NCBI GenBank assembly: GCA_947172415.1
Contig: OX359189.1
Location: 6,152,501 to 6,216,500 of the forward strand
Source: Chondrosia reniformis
Taxonomy: Eukaryota > Porifera > Demospongiae > Chondrillida > Chondrillidae
Reading direction: 5' to 3'
DNA: 64,000 bases
Positions 1-10,760 of the stretch are shown here, piece by piece. The translations under genes were made by a program, and so were the position numbers. The notes beneath the pieces were generated by a model, which was not told the origin of the DNA, searched no databases, and saw only the letters and a list, made by a program, of their open reading frames with translations. Position 1 is the first letter of the stretch. The number at the start of each line of letters is the position of its first letter.

Positions 1-2
1 AG

Positions 3-3000
3 CAGATAATGTATCAGAGCACATTTTAAATACATTGGAGTTGATACACAAGGAATGGTTCTGGGGAAAGCTTAGCAGGTGGATATACTTTATTTCAAGT
101 TGTCTACTATTACTAACTAACACTGATCTTGGGTTATCCTTAGCTACAAGGGTACATGTGCATAAGGTGCCTTTGAGTATCCTCAGCTACAAGGATAAGG
201 TATCTTTAGCTACAAGGGCACATGTACATAAGATACCTTTGAGTATCCTTAGCTGCAAGGGTACATGTGGATAAGATACCTTTGAGTATCCTTAGCTGCA
301 AGGGTACATGTGCATAAGATACCTTTGAGTATCCTTAGCTGCAAGGGTACATGTGCATAAGATACCTTTGAGTATCCTTAGCTGCAAGGGTACATGTGGA
401 TAAGATACCTTTGAGTATCCTTAGCTGCAAGGGTACATGTGCATAAGATACCTTTGAGTATCCTTAGCTGCAAGGGTACATGTACATAAGATACCTTTGA
501 GTATCCTTAGCTGCAAGGGTACATGTGCATAAGATACCTTTGAGTATCCTCAGCTGCAAGGGTACATGTGGATAAGATACCTTTGAGTATCCTCACCTGC
601 AAGGGTACATGTGCATAAGATACCTTTGAGTATCCTCAGCTGCAAGGGTACATGTGCATAAGATACCTTTGAGTATCCTTAGCTGCAAGGGTACATGTGC
701 ATAAGGTGCCTTTGAGTATCCTCAGCTGCAAGGGTACATGTGGATAAGATACCTTTGAGTATCCTTAGCTGCAAGGGTACATGTACATAAGATACCTTTG
801 AGTTATCCTCAGCTGCAAGGGTACATGTGGATAAGATACCTTTGAGTATCCTTAGCTGCAAGGGTACATGTGCATAAGATACCTTTGAGTATCCTCAGCT
901 GCAAGGGTACATGTGCATAAGGTGCCTTTCAGTATCCTCAGCTGCAAGGGTAGATGTGGATAAGATACCTTTGAGTATCCTTAGCTACAAGGGTACATGT
1001 ACATAAGATACCTTTGAGTATCCTCAGCTGCAAGGGTACATGTGCATAAGATACCTTTGAGTATCCTTAGTTGCAAGGGTACATGTGCATAAGATACCTT
1101 TGAGTATCCTCAGCTGCAAGGGTACATGTGCATAAGGTGCCTTTGAGTATCCTCAGCTGCAAGGGTACATGTACATAAGATACCTTTGAGTTATCCTCAG
1201 CTGCAAGGGTACATGTGGATAAGATACCTTTGAGTATCCTTAGCTGCAAGGGTACATGTGCATAAGATACCTTTGAGTATCCTCAGCTGCAAGGGTACAT
1301 GTGGATAATATACCTTTGAGTATCCTTAGCTGCAAGGGTACATGTACATAAGATACCTTTGAGTATCCTTAGCTGCAAGGGTACATGTGCATAAGATACC
1401 TTTGAGTATCCTTAGCTGCAAGGGTACATGTGGATAAGATACCTTTGAGTATCCTCACCTGCAAGGGTACATGTGCATAAGATACCTTTGAGTATCCTCA
1501 GCTGCAAGGGTACATGTGCATAAGATACCTTTGAGTATCCTCAGCTGCAAGGGTACATGTGCATAAGGTGCCTTTGAGTATCCTCAGCTGCAAGGGTACA
1601 TGTGCATAAGGTGCCTTTGAGTATCCTCAGCTGCAAGGGTACATGTGGATAAGATACCTTTGAGTATCCTTAGCTGCAAGGGTACATGTACATAAGATAC
1701 CTTTGAGTTATCCTCAGCTGCAAGGGTACATGTGGATAAGATACCTTTGAGTATCCTTAGCTGCAAGGGTACATGTGCATAAGATACCTTTGAGTATCCT
1801 CAGCTGCAAGGGTACATGTGCATAAGGTGCCTTTCAGTATCCTCAGCTGCAAGGGTAGATGTGGATAAGATACCTTTGAGTATCCTTAGCTACAAGGGTA
1901 CATGTACATAAGATACCTTTGAGTATCCTCACCTGCAAGGGTACATGTGCATAAGATACCTTTGAGTATCCTTAGTTGCAAGGGTACATGTGCATAAGAT
2001 ACCTTTGAGTATCCTCAGCTGCAAGGGTACATGTGCATAAGGTGCCTTTGAGTATCCTCAGCTGCAAGGGTACATGTACATAAGATACCTTTGAGTTATC
2101 CTCAGCTGCAAGGGTACATGTGGATAAGATACCTTTGAGTATCCTTAGCTGCAAGGGTACATGTGCATAAGATACCTTTGAGTATCCTCAGCTGCAAGGG
2201 TACATGTGGATAATATACCTTTGAGTATCCTTAGCTGCAAGGGTACATGTACATAAGATACCTTTGAGTATCCTTAGCTGCAAGGGTACATGTGCATAAG
2301 ATACCTTTGAGTATCCTTAGCTGCAAGGGTACATGTGGATAAGATACCTTTGAGTATCCTCACCTGCAAGGGTACATGTGCATAAGATACCTTTGAGTAT
2401 CCTCAGCTGCAAGGGTACATGTGCATAAGATACCTTTGAGTATCCTCAGCTGCAAGGGTACATGTGCATAAGGTGCCTTTGAGTATCCTCAGCTGCAAGG
2501 GTACATGTGCATAAGATACCTTTGAGTATCCTCAGCTGCAAGGGTACATGTACATAAGATACCTTTGAGTATCCTTAGCTGCAAGGGTACATGTGCATAA
2601 GGTACCTTTGAGTATCCTTAGCTGCAAGGGTACATGTGCATAAGATACCTTTGAGTATCCTCAGCTGCAAGGGTACATGTGGATAAGATACCTTTGAGTA
2701 TCCTTAGCTGCAAGGGTACATGTGCATAAGGTGCCTTTGAGTATCCTCAGCTGCAAGGGTACATGTGCATAAGGTACCTTTGAGTATCCTCAGCTACAAG
2801 GGTATATGTGCATAAGATACCTTAATTTGAGTATATCCTTAGCTGCAAGGGTACATGTGCATAAGGTGCCTTTGAGTATCCTCAGCTGCAAGGGTATGTG
2901 TATCTTTTTGCTAGGGATGGTGCTTATGCCCAATTAAAGGATAAAGCAAAAGGTTCTTTTTTGGTGAGAGAGTCAGAGTCCTATCCTGGAAGTTATGCAT

Positions 3001-4277
3001 TGCAAATAAAGTTAGTATTAATCAGTAATTCATATATTATGTATACAGTATATACTGCATATACAGTATATTGTGCTTATACGTATTTACAATCATGATC
3101 ATATGTCAACTTCAATTATGGTAAATATGGTTAAGATGGCCCCTCCCACTGGAAATGGGCTTGTTCTTGATTATCAGCTTGTACTGATGAAGAGAATCAC
3201 CACTGATTAAGAATATAAACCAATTATTAGTTGTAGTTAGCTTAAGAGGGAGAGCATGAGGGGGGCATTGCTGTGGCAGTTGTAGCTCAGTGGCAGAGCA
3301 ACTGGTGGTCATAACCGGCTGTCCTGGGTTCGATTCCCAGCAATTGCTTCTTTCGTGTTTTTCCCTCTGTATAATGTTTGATTGATTATTACTTGTGGTT
3401 TGATTATCACATCAATTATTCATACATATGTATTATGATTCAGCTCAGGCAGAAATATTGAAACATTTCTTCTGAAAGAGATTCAACCCAACAGCTTTGG
3501 ATTTTCAAATAGTGGACCATTTTTTTTATCTATCCCTGAACTGATTGCGTATTACAGTAAACACAATATTTCTTCATTTAATTGTGGCCCAGAAGTCAAA
3601 CTACAGCATCCCATTGTAAACCATGAGGTGAAAATGCATAAATATTAATATGTACTGTATATGTATATACCTACTAAAAACATGAAATGTATACTTAGTG
3701 TTGCCTATATATGAATATTTTTACTTTTCCACAACATTAGAACATATCATCGCTTGCAGTTTTGAAGGCTAGGGTTCAAAATTTGGAAAGCGAACTTGGA
3801 AAATGCTATAGCCATAATTTCCCTCAAGAATATTTTAACCTCGAAAAACCTTTTGTGGAAGCTGTTTGTGAGTTATAAATAAAAAAATTAATTGTATGGA
3901 ATGCCATGGTCGTGCAGTGTTAAGCTATTGTTCTTACCAACCTGATAAGTATTCTCATTCTTTTATTAGTTCTTCCGTCTGACTTGCCACCTCTTTCAAT
4001 TGAGTATGTGACTGAGTATGTGCACTGCATGAGTTCACAGTGGGATGAGCTTGGTTGTGGACTCGGAATGGGTGATCTAGTTAAAGATTTAAGGCTATCC
4101 GAGAAACCACCAAGATCTAAATGCTTGCATATTCTCCAAGAGTGGATAGACTCAGCTGATAATGTTTCCTGGTTCAAGCTTTTGGAATTGTTATACAATA
4201 TTGGTCAATGCAGGACAGTACACTGCATTGTTAAAAAGTTTAAGGAAAAAAAGAAGCCATTTTCCAATGTCTTATGA
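3..4277 (+). CDS. SH2 - Death domain adaptor, 3' half (copy A)
   Basis: Exons 3-78, 2915-3010, 3444-3627, 3741-3867 and 3970-4277 (stop TGA 4275-4277) keep phase at every junction and encode 262 residues; the 5' part lies outside the window. The product reads EWFWGKLSR, then GSFLVRESESYPGSYAL, then FGFSNSGPFF and VKLQHPIV. That is a complete SH2 domain, and the EW-WG--SR opening and the VKL-HP end most resemble PI3K p85-type SH2 domains. A 42-residue linker follows, then a C-terminal Death domain (WDELGCGLGMGDL, ILQEWI, WFKLLELLYNIG). SH2 domains bind phosphotyrosine (the Arg of FLVRES is present) and Death domains self-associate, so a cytoplasmic adaptor is inferred. The first intron (79-2914) is a minisatellite and the second (3011-3443) carries a SINE. 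I do not know a named orthologue. Confidence 0.8.
128..2897. repeat. 43-bp minisatellite array A, about 64 units, inside the SH2 intron
   Basis: Direct tandem repeats of a 43-bp unit containing GATACCTTTGAGTATCC, AGCTGCAAGG and GTACATGTGCATAA, with variants (TTAGC/CTCAGC, GTGCAT/GTGGAT/GTACAT, GATACC/GGTGCC). The array fills almost the whole intron between 79 and 2914. A 44-bp variant (GAGTTATCC) and a GTGGATAATAT variant mark positions inside it. Because 43 is not a multiple of three, the repeated ~60-residue reverse-strand reading frames are by-products and not genes. Confidence 0.97.
530..2340. repeat. 905-bp higher-order repeat within array A
   Basis: The same ordered series of unit variants occurs twice, offset by 905 bp (21 units plus two single-base insertions). 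For example, the segments at 679-861 and 1584-1766 match, as do 1067-1249 and 1972-2154, including the rare GAGTTATCC and GATAATATACC variants. This is the mark of a block duplication inside the array. Boundaries are approximate. Confidence 0.85.
3276..3430 (+). mobile_element. tRNA-derived SINE, copy 1
   Basis: The tRNA-like head (3276-3347) has acceptor arms GCAGTTG/CAATTGC, a D-arm with TAGCTCAGTGG (box A) and a T-arm with GGTTCGATTCC (box B). The anticodon region (TGGTCATAA) would need an enlarged loop, so a working tRNA is unlikely. The tail runs TCTTTCGTG, then TCCCTCTG, then TGTTTGATTGATTATTACTT. The same head and tail recur at 10450 and, in an unrelated gene, at 52844, which makes this a dispersed SINE. 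It lies in the intron between the two main SH2 exons. Confidence 0.65.
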
Positions 4278-6087
4278 CTGCAACAATTGCAATTTATTTT
4301 CCTTTTTTAGAACTGACATATAAATAATACACAATAATGATTGCTATTAAAACTGATAATCATATTTCTAGTGCTAGGAACATTAAAAAAGTAATCACTA
4401 CATGAAACCCAAGTGTGAATCTACGTGTGAAGGTTCCATGTGTGAACATTCTATGTGTTTATGTACACTTATTCATATGTGTCTGTAACCATGTGTGTAC
4501 AGATCCATGTGTAGAATTGCATATTCAAAAGCTTTTACATTTGCATGCTTATCCATGTGCATATACGTACATATCCACTTCCATACACGTGTGCATGTAT
4601 AGTAAATGGAGCCCTTACAAATCCTCATCCACATCCTGATCAGTTATATTGGAAGAAAGGAACTGGAAATAGACTCGGTCTCTGCATATCAACTTCTGAT
4701 AATTCATAGCTATAATAGAATTACCAGTAAGTACCTGTAATTAGGATATTATAGTCTCAATAGAGACTAATTAATTTCTTATAAGTGGGAAGCATGAATA
4801 GAGCATTGCTGTGGCAATTAAGATTCATGGCATTAATAGAATGCAAGCAACCAACGGTACACCGTATATTATATATATAGATGTCTGTGAATTCTGGCAC
4901 CAAGTATTATCTTTCAATTTGAAGCACTACAGTTTAGTGAGTGATAGGGCAAATATTGGTATACATCAAAATTGCAATCTCACCAGACCTTCATATCTAG
5001 TGCTGTCCATTTGATAGAATAGCAACATTAAATTTACACACTTTGAATTATATGGCAAGAGTGTCAATATCATTTAATCAGTACAAGGGTATGAGAAAAA
5101 AGACATGTAAAAATGTGGAGGCACATTTCAGCTCAGTTATAATGACACATAATCAAAATATGTAGTTCACCAGGAGCAAGAATGTTGTATATTATAATTT
5201 AATAGAAAAAGATATTTATTATAGATTCCATTGTTTGGAATTCTTCCTAAGTAAATTGTAAAGTAAAGTAAGAGTAAAAATATAGTTTACATCGTATAAA
5301 AAGTTTTTTTGAATCTTCAATTCACAATTACATATCGCAACGAGAAAAAAGAAGAAAATAACGACCCAAGCGTGTTTCGAACTCAATGGGTTCCCAGACC
5401 CTTCAACAAATATCGTTGACGATAAGAAAAAAGAGAAAAACGTCCATTCTCAGTGGGTTCCGAACTCTACAATAAATATCGCGATATTCTGACGATAAGA
5501 AAGAAGAGAAAAAGACCAGTCACGTTAGCCAGCAGAGATCTGCTGTTACCATCGAGCACCACGAGGAGGTGTGACTTGGATTTTGCTCGACGCAGGGAGT
5601 TCACGTTACCATCCACAATGCGAGCCGTCCTTCCATCGCTGGTCGTCTGGGGCCAGGATCGTTGGTAACGCCTAACTGGTGCAGTTTCAGCTTTGGTAGT
5701 CACAGAGTGACAGAACCGGCCTTATCCCTCCCCGGGTTCCGTTGTATCGATAAATCGATAATTGGTGAGCACATCCCCATGGCACCAACCGATACAGGGC
5801 AGCTACGGAACCTAGACACTGCCAAGCCAACGAGTTCGGACTTACTTCCTTACACGAGGCTCCACGCTGGCAGGCCTGAATGGTCATGTTAAAATGGACT
5901 ATTTATATGCAACTACGTTGTGAAATGATAAAGAAAAAAAGAAAAAAACTGATTACCGTGGTAATTGATCCTATTCCAGAAGGTTCCTTTTAATCTATAC
6001 GCTTCTCTCTCGTATCACTCTGCCACCAGCACGGTGGTGATGGAAGCGGAAATATACTAGCTATAAATATGCACTATAATTCAGTTC
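4278..6087. other. Intergenic DNA after the SH2-Death gene
   Basis: AT-rich, without a convincing gene. At 4799-4830 there is a fragment of the SINE 5' end (GCATTGCTGTGGCAATTAAG). 4509-4830 is the sequence that reappears in the duplicated copy at 10761-11075. 5330-5890 is clearly richer in CpG and GC than its surroundings and contains two diverged copies of an AAATATCG-rich segment (about 5380-5440 and 5450-5510). I see no coding logic or RNA gene that I could defend there. Confidence 0.5.
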
Positions 6088-6258
6088 CTGGTGCTTAACA
6101 TTTTATACAATAATATAGTTATAGTTTATTATATTAATCCTGGTGCTTAACCACTTTTTGTATACAAGTTAATACACTAAATGGTTAAGCATCGTCAAAT
6201 ATAGTACACATTTAGTACAAAGACTGCAACTATATAATAGTATAAATTTAAGCACCAG
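6088..6258. mobile_element. 171-bp element with inverted termini (MITE-like)
   Basis: The ends are exact 11-bp inverted repeats (CTGGTGCTTAA at 6088-6098, TTAAGCACCAG at 6248-6258). The inside is AT-rich and non-coding, with an internal near-copy of the terminus (CCTGGTGCTTAACC) and a TGGTTAAGCA partner. The size fits a miniature inverted-repeat transposable element. I could not define a target-site duplication. Confidence 0.5.
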
Positions 6259-7106
6259 CGATACTTAATAAATGTATTTATTATATAAATGACAACGCCG
6301 AGTTAGCGTACTCACGTCAAGTTACTCGAGGTTTTTCGTTCGTATTTTCTTTCTTTAATGGCCTGCAGCAAATCCAGAGTTGATTTAAAGAGGAAGAACA
6401 ATAGATTTTGGAAAGCGTTATGTTGGAAGGTTCGAATAATAGCCCGGATCCGAGTCTAGCTGTTCTTCAAGCGATGATTAAAGCTTTTACTTCTGTATTT
6501 CGGCTTGTGAATGGAACGAAACCTTGAACGACGATGTAGACAGTTTTGTTTTAATCCGTTTAGGACAGAAAAGTGTCGAATTTGTGGGTAAGCCTGCTAA
6601 TCTGCAGTGTCTACCATAATAATGATCAATTAATGAATACGAATATATAATAGCAATATGCATATGACTGATGATAAAGTTAGATAAGGTACAAATTACG
6701 TAGCATAGGATGGTGCTTTGGGAGCGATTGGTAGACACCTGAATACACTTAACTGTTAGGCCATGCAAATTTGATTCACAGTTTATCGTCCAGCAGTTTC
6801 GAAAATAGCATGAGGGAGGGAGGTAATTTTTCATTATTCATTATTACAAATGCAATCAGTCATCAGACATACAAAACTCACTGAGTTGAATTTTTAATAA
6901 AGAAACAATAGTAAGATGTACATATTAAAGTAGAACACACAGTATTAAAGTTGAATATTTATTATAAAGGAGTACATAAGCAAGTTGTAACCAGAAGTCA
7001 TTGGCACCTATTTATATAATGAAAATTGAAAGTTGGAAGGCATGCCCAAAAAAGCATGCGGGCGGGGACAGTAAACTGGGAATCGAATTTGCCTATATAG
7101 TCTTAT
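6259..7106. other. Intergenic segment without a clear gene
   Basis: Short reading frames begin at ATG 6358 and ATG 6420 and stop within about 120 bases. Neither has a usable donor or a recognisable domain. The segment is otherwise AT-rich and leads into the hairpin array at 7107. Confidence 0.4.
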
Positions 7107-7782
7107 GTTAGTGCTTACCGGTGCTTAGAGCAAAAAGTGACTTAAGCACCGGCAAGCTTATATGATGGGCGTAGAACAATTAGCAGACACCTGGATCCTC
7201 TTATCTGTTAGTTTGGGGCTTGCCGGTGCTTAGAGTAAAAAGTGACTTAAAGCACCGGCAAGCTTATATGATGGGCGTAGAACAATTAACAGACACCTGG
7301 ATCCCCTTATGTGTCAGTTTGGGGCTTGCCGGTACTTAGAGCAAAAAGTGAATTAAGCACCGGCAAGCTTATATGATGGGCGTAGAACAATTAGCAGACA
7401 CCTGGATCCCCTTAACTGTTAGTTTGTGGCTGCCGGTGCTTAGAGCAAAAAGTGACTTAAAGCACCGGCAAGCTTATATGATGGGCGTAGAACAATTAAC
7501 AGACACCTGGATCCCCTTATGTGTCAGTTTGGGGCTTGCCGGTACTTAGAGCAAAAAGTGAATTAAGCACCGGCAAGCTTATATGATGGGCGTAGAACAA
7601 TTAGCAGACACTTGGATCCCCTTATGTGTCAGTTTGGGGCTGCCGGTGCTTAGAGTAAAAAGTGACTTAAGCACCGGCAAGCTTATATGATGGGCGTAGA
7701 ACATTTAGCAGACACCTGAATCCCCTTATGTGTCAGTTTGGGGCTTGCCGGTGCTTAGAGCAAAAAGTAACTTAAGCACAGG
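7107..7782. repeat. About 105-bp tandem array with a hairpin in each unit
   Basis: Six full units and a partial seventh. Each unit holds the inverted pair TGCCGGTGCTTA / TAAGCACCGGCA around a 13-15 base loop (GAGCAAAAAGTGAC), then ATGATGGGCGTAGAACAATT and CAGACACCTGGATCCCC. Arms begin near 7109, 7213, 7327, 7431, 7538, 7641 and 7745. Both arms are kept in nearly all units, with variants changing loop bases more than stems. The arm sequence GGTGCTTA is shared with the termini of the element at 6088-6258. Confidence 0.9.
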
Positions 7783-8702
7783 AAGTATATAAGTGTTTTA
7801 GACATATATTATACTGATGTATATATGATTTGCACTAGTACTGTAAATATAATATGTATATAGCACCATATCATATGGACATAAAAGGCTGATGCACTCT
7901 CAAGGCAGATCAAATCTGTGGTGATTATTGACTGAGACTGGAATTTTTGCTGATAATGGTATGCAGATGCATCCTCTTCAGTCTATACTAAGGTGTGAAA
8001 AGATAATTGGAAGGCCATGCGTTACAAGACTTTAGCCACACTTCATTCAAAAAAGGTATATAGCTACATATACCTAGCTAGGTCTTTGTAACCACTGCAG
8101 ATATATACGTACGTATATATAATTTGTGCAGAGTTTTCATTGTTCTTTATATACGTAGCTATATGTTTGTTTTAGGAGAGGTTAATGAAAGCTGAAACAG
8201 CAAGCTTGGAATTACGTAGATAGTGAACATGCAACTTTAGAAGATGCTACCAGTTCATTCTTCCAAGCACTAACTCATATCTTTTAGGAGAAAAAGAGGT
8301 ACATATATATATACACATGTACATGTAATATAAGCTTTAGAGATTGTCAATGAGAATGATCTACTACAGTACATGCAACCTCCATACTTTAGCCTCCTTG
8401 TCTCTCGTTTAGAAAGCTATAAAACTATTGAAAGAAGTTGCAATTAAGGGTAAGCAAAGTATAGAAGCACTATTTAAATATGTTTTTTTTTTATTATGCT
8501 ATATAATGCTGATGTACATACCTAGATTAATCAATTGTGCACAATGAATATGACACAAGTTTTTCTTTCTTAGCAGATAATGTATCATAGCACATTTTAA
8601 CTACATTGGAGTTGATACACAAGGAATGGTTCTGGGGAAAACTTAGCAGGTGGATATACTTTATTTCAAGTTGTCTACTACGTATTACTAACTAACTCTA
8701 GA

Positions 8703-10240
8703 TCTTGGGTTATCCTTAGCTACAAGGGTACATGTGCATAAGGTAATTTTGAGTATCCTCAGCTACAAGGATATGTGTGCATAAGATACCTTTGAGTATC
8801 CTTAGCTGCAAGGGTACATGTGCATAAGGTACCTTTGAGTATCCTCAGCTGCAAGGGTACATGTGCATAAGGTACCTTTGAGTATCCTTAGCTGCAAGGG
8901 TACATGTACATAAGATACCTTTGAGTATCCTCAGCTGCAAGGGTATTTGTGCATAAGGTACCTTTGAGTATCCTTAGCTGCAAGGGTATTTGTGCATAAG
9001 GTACCTTTGAGTATCCTTAGCTGCAAGGGTATGTGTGCATAAGGTACCTTTGAGTATCCTCAGCTGCAAGGGTATGTGTGCATAAGATACCTTTGAGTAT
9101 CCTCAGCTGCAAGGGGTATGTGTGCATAAGGTACCTTTGAGTATCCTTAGCTGCAAGGGTATGTGTGCATAAGGTACCTTTGAGTATCCTCAGCTGCAAG
9201 GGTATGTGTGCATAAGATACCTTTGAGTATCCTCAGCTGCAAGGGGTATGTGTGCATAAGGTACCTTTGAGTATCCTTAGCTGCAAGGGTATGTGTGCAT
9301 AAGGTACCTTTGAGTATCCTTAGCTGCAAGGGTATGTGTGCATAAGGTACCTTTGAGTATCCTCAGCTGCAAGGGTATGTGTGCATAAGGTACCTTTGAG
9401 TATCCTCAGCTGCAAGGGTATGTGTGCATAAGGTACCTTTGAGTATCCTCAGCTGCAAGGGTATGTGTGCATAAGGTACCTTTGAGTATCCTCAGCTGCA
9501 AGGGTACATGTGCATAAGGTACCTTTGAGTATCCTCAGCTGCAAGGGTATGTGTGCATAAGGTACCTTTGAGTATCCTTAGCTGCAAGGGTATGTGTGCA
9601 TAAGGTACCTTTGAGTATCCTTAGCTGCAAGGGGTATGTGTGCATAAGGTACCTTTGAGTATCCTCAGCTGCAAGGGTACATGTGCATAAGGTACCTTTG
9701 AGTATCCTCAGCTGCAAGGGTATGTGTGCATAAGGTACCTTTGAGTATCCTTAGCTGTAAGGGTATGTGTGCATAAGGTTCCTTTCAGTATCCTCAGCTG
9801 CAAGGGTACATGTGCATAAGATACCTTTTAGTATCCTTAGCTGCAAGGGTACATGTGGATAAGATACCTTTGAGTATCCTCAGCTGCAAGGGTACATGTG
9901 CATAAGGTACCTTTGAGTATCCTCAGCTGCAAGGGTATGTGTGCATAAGGTACCTTTGAGTATCCTCAGCTGCAAGGGTATGTGTGCATAAGGTACCTTT
10001 GAGTATCCTTAGCTGCAAGGGTATGTGTGCATAAGGTACCTTTGAGTATCCTTAGCTGCAAGGGTATTTGTGCATAAGGTACCTTTGAGTATCCTTAGCT
10101 GCAAGGGTATGTGTGCATAAGGTACCTTTGAGTATCCTTAGCTGCAAGGGTACATGTGGATAAGATACCTTTGAGTATCCTCAGCTGCAAGGGTACATGT
10201 GCATAAGGTGCCTTTGAGTATCCTCAGCTGCAAGGGTATG
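8703..10240. repeat. 43-bp minisatellite array B, about 36 units
   Basis: The same family as array A, in the matching intron of copy B. Most units here carry GGTACCTTTGAG and GGGTATGTGTGCATAA in place of the GATACC and GGGTACATGTGCATAA common in array A. A GGGG variant marks a local 130-bp repeat (three units plus one base) at 9017-9147 and 9147-9277. Confidence 0.97.
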
Positions 10241-10449
10241 TGTATCTTTTTGCTAGGGATGGTGCTTATGCCCAATTAAAGGATAAAGCAAAAGGTTCTT
10301 TTTTGGTGAGAGAGTCAGAGTCCTATCCTGGAAGTTATGCATTGCAAATAAAGTTAGTATTAATCAATAATTCATATATGTATACAGTATATACTGCATA
10401 ATAGTATATAGTTAGCTTAAGAGGGATTGCACGAGGGGGCATTGCTGTG

Positions 10450-10610
10450 GCAGTTGTAGCTCAGTGGCAGAGCAACTGGTGGTCATAACCAGCTGCTGTC
10501 CTGGGTTCGATTCCCAGCAATTGCTTCTTTCGTGTTTTCCCTCTTTATGATGTTTGATTGATTATTACTTGTGGTTTGATTATCACATCAATTATTCATA
10601 CATATGTATT
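10450..10610 (+). mobile_element. tRNA-derived SINE, copy 2
   Basis: The head at 10450-10524 is nearly identical to copy 1 but carries three extra bases in the anticodon arm (CAGCTGCTG). The tail is the same. It lies in the matching intron of copy B, so it was carried by the segmental duplication rather than inserted separately. Confidence 0.65.
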
Positions 10611-10760
10611 ATGATTCAGCTTAGGCAGAAATGTTGAAACATTTCTTCTGAAAGAGATTCCACCCAACAGTTTTGGATTTTCAAATAGTACGTATATAGA
10701 CCATTTTTTTATCTTTCCCTGAACTGATTGCGTATTAGAGTAAGCACAATATTTCTTCAT

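Larger units (their letters stand above)
8176..10760 (+). pseudogene. SH2 gene copy B, broken and lacking the Death domain
   Basis: Exon-like segments in consistent phase: 8176-8215, an 11-bp exon 8288-8298, 8413-8449, 8574-8649, 10257-10352 and 10620-10760. The first three predict a short helical stretch (AIKLLKEVAIK) just upstream of the SH2. The exon at 8574 matches copy A (3-78) but has TAG at 8588-8590, in frame. The FLVRES exon (10257-10352) is identical to copy A. The next exon has an ACGTATATA insertion that shifts the frame and a further TAG, and it ends at a junction where copy A sequence 3578-4508 is missing. The Death domain exon is therefore absent. Confidence 0.78.

Noticed and set aside
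679..2154. Repeated ~60-residue reverse-strand reading frames (QLRILKG...CTLAAED)
   Set aside because: They are translations of the 43-bp satellite, which is out of phase with codons. The same holds for 9017-9717. No start context, splicing or domain.
128..2897. CRISPR-like repeat array
   Set aside because: Units are contiguous with no unique spacers, in a eukaryotic intron.
3276..3347. Functional tRNA gene (Met-like CAT anticodon)
   Set aside because: The anticodon loop would be enlarged, the anticodon arm varies between copies, and the same head with a shared tail is dispersed. A SINE explains it better.
5930..5990. Possible rRNA fragment (ACCGTGGTAATT, CCTATTCCA)
   Set aside because: Only short words resemble small-subunit rRNA, with no extended colinearity.
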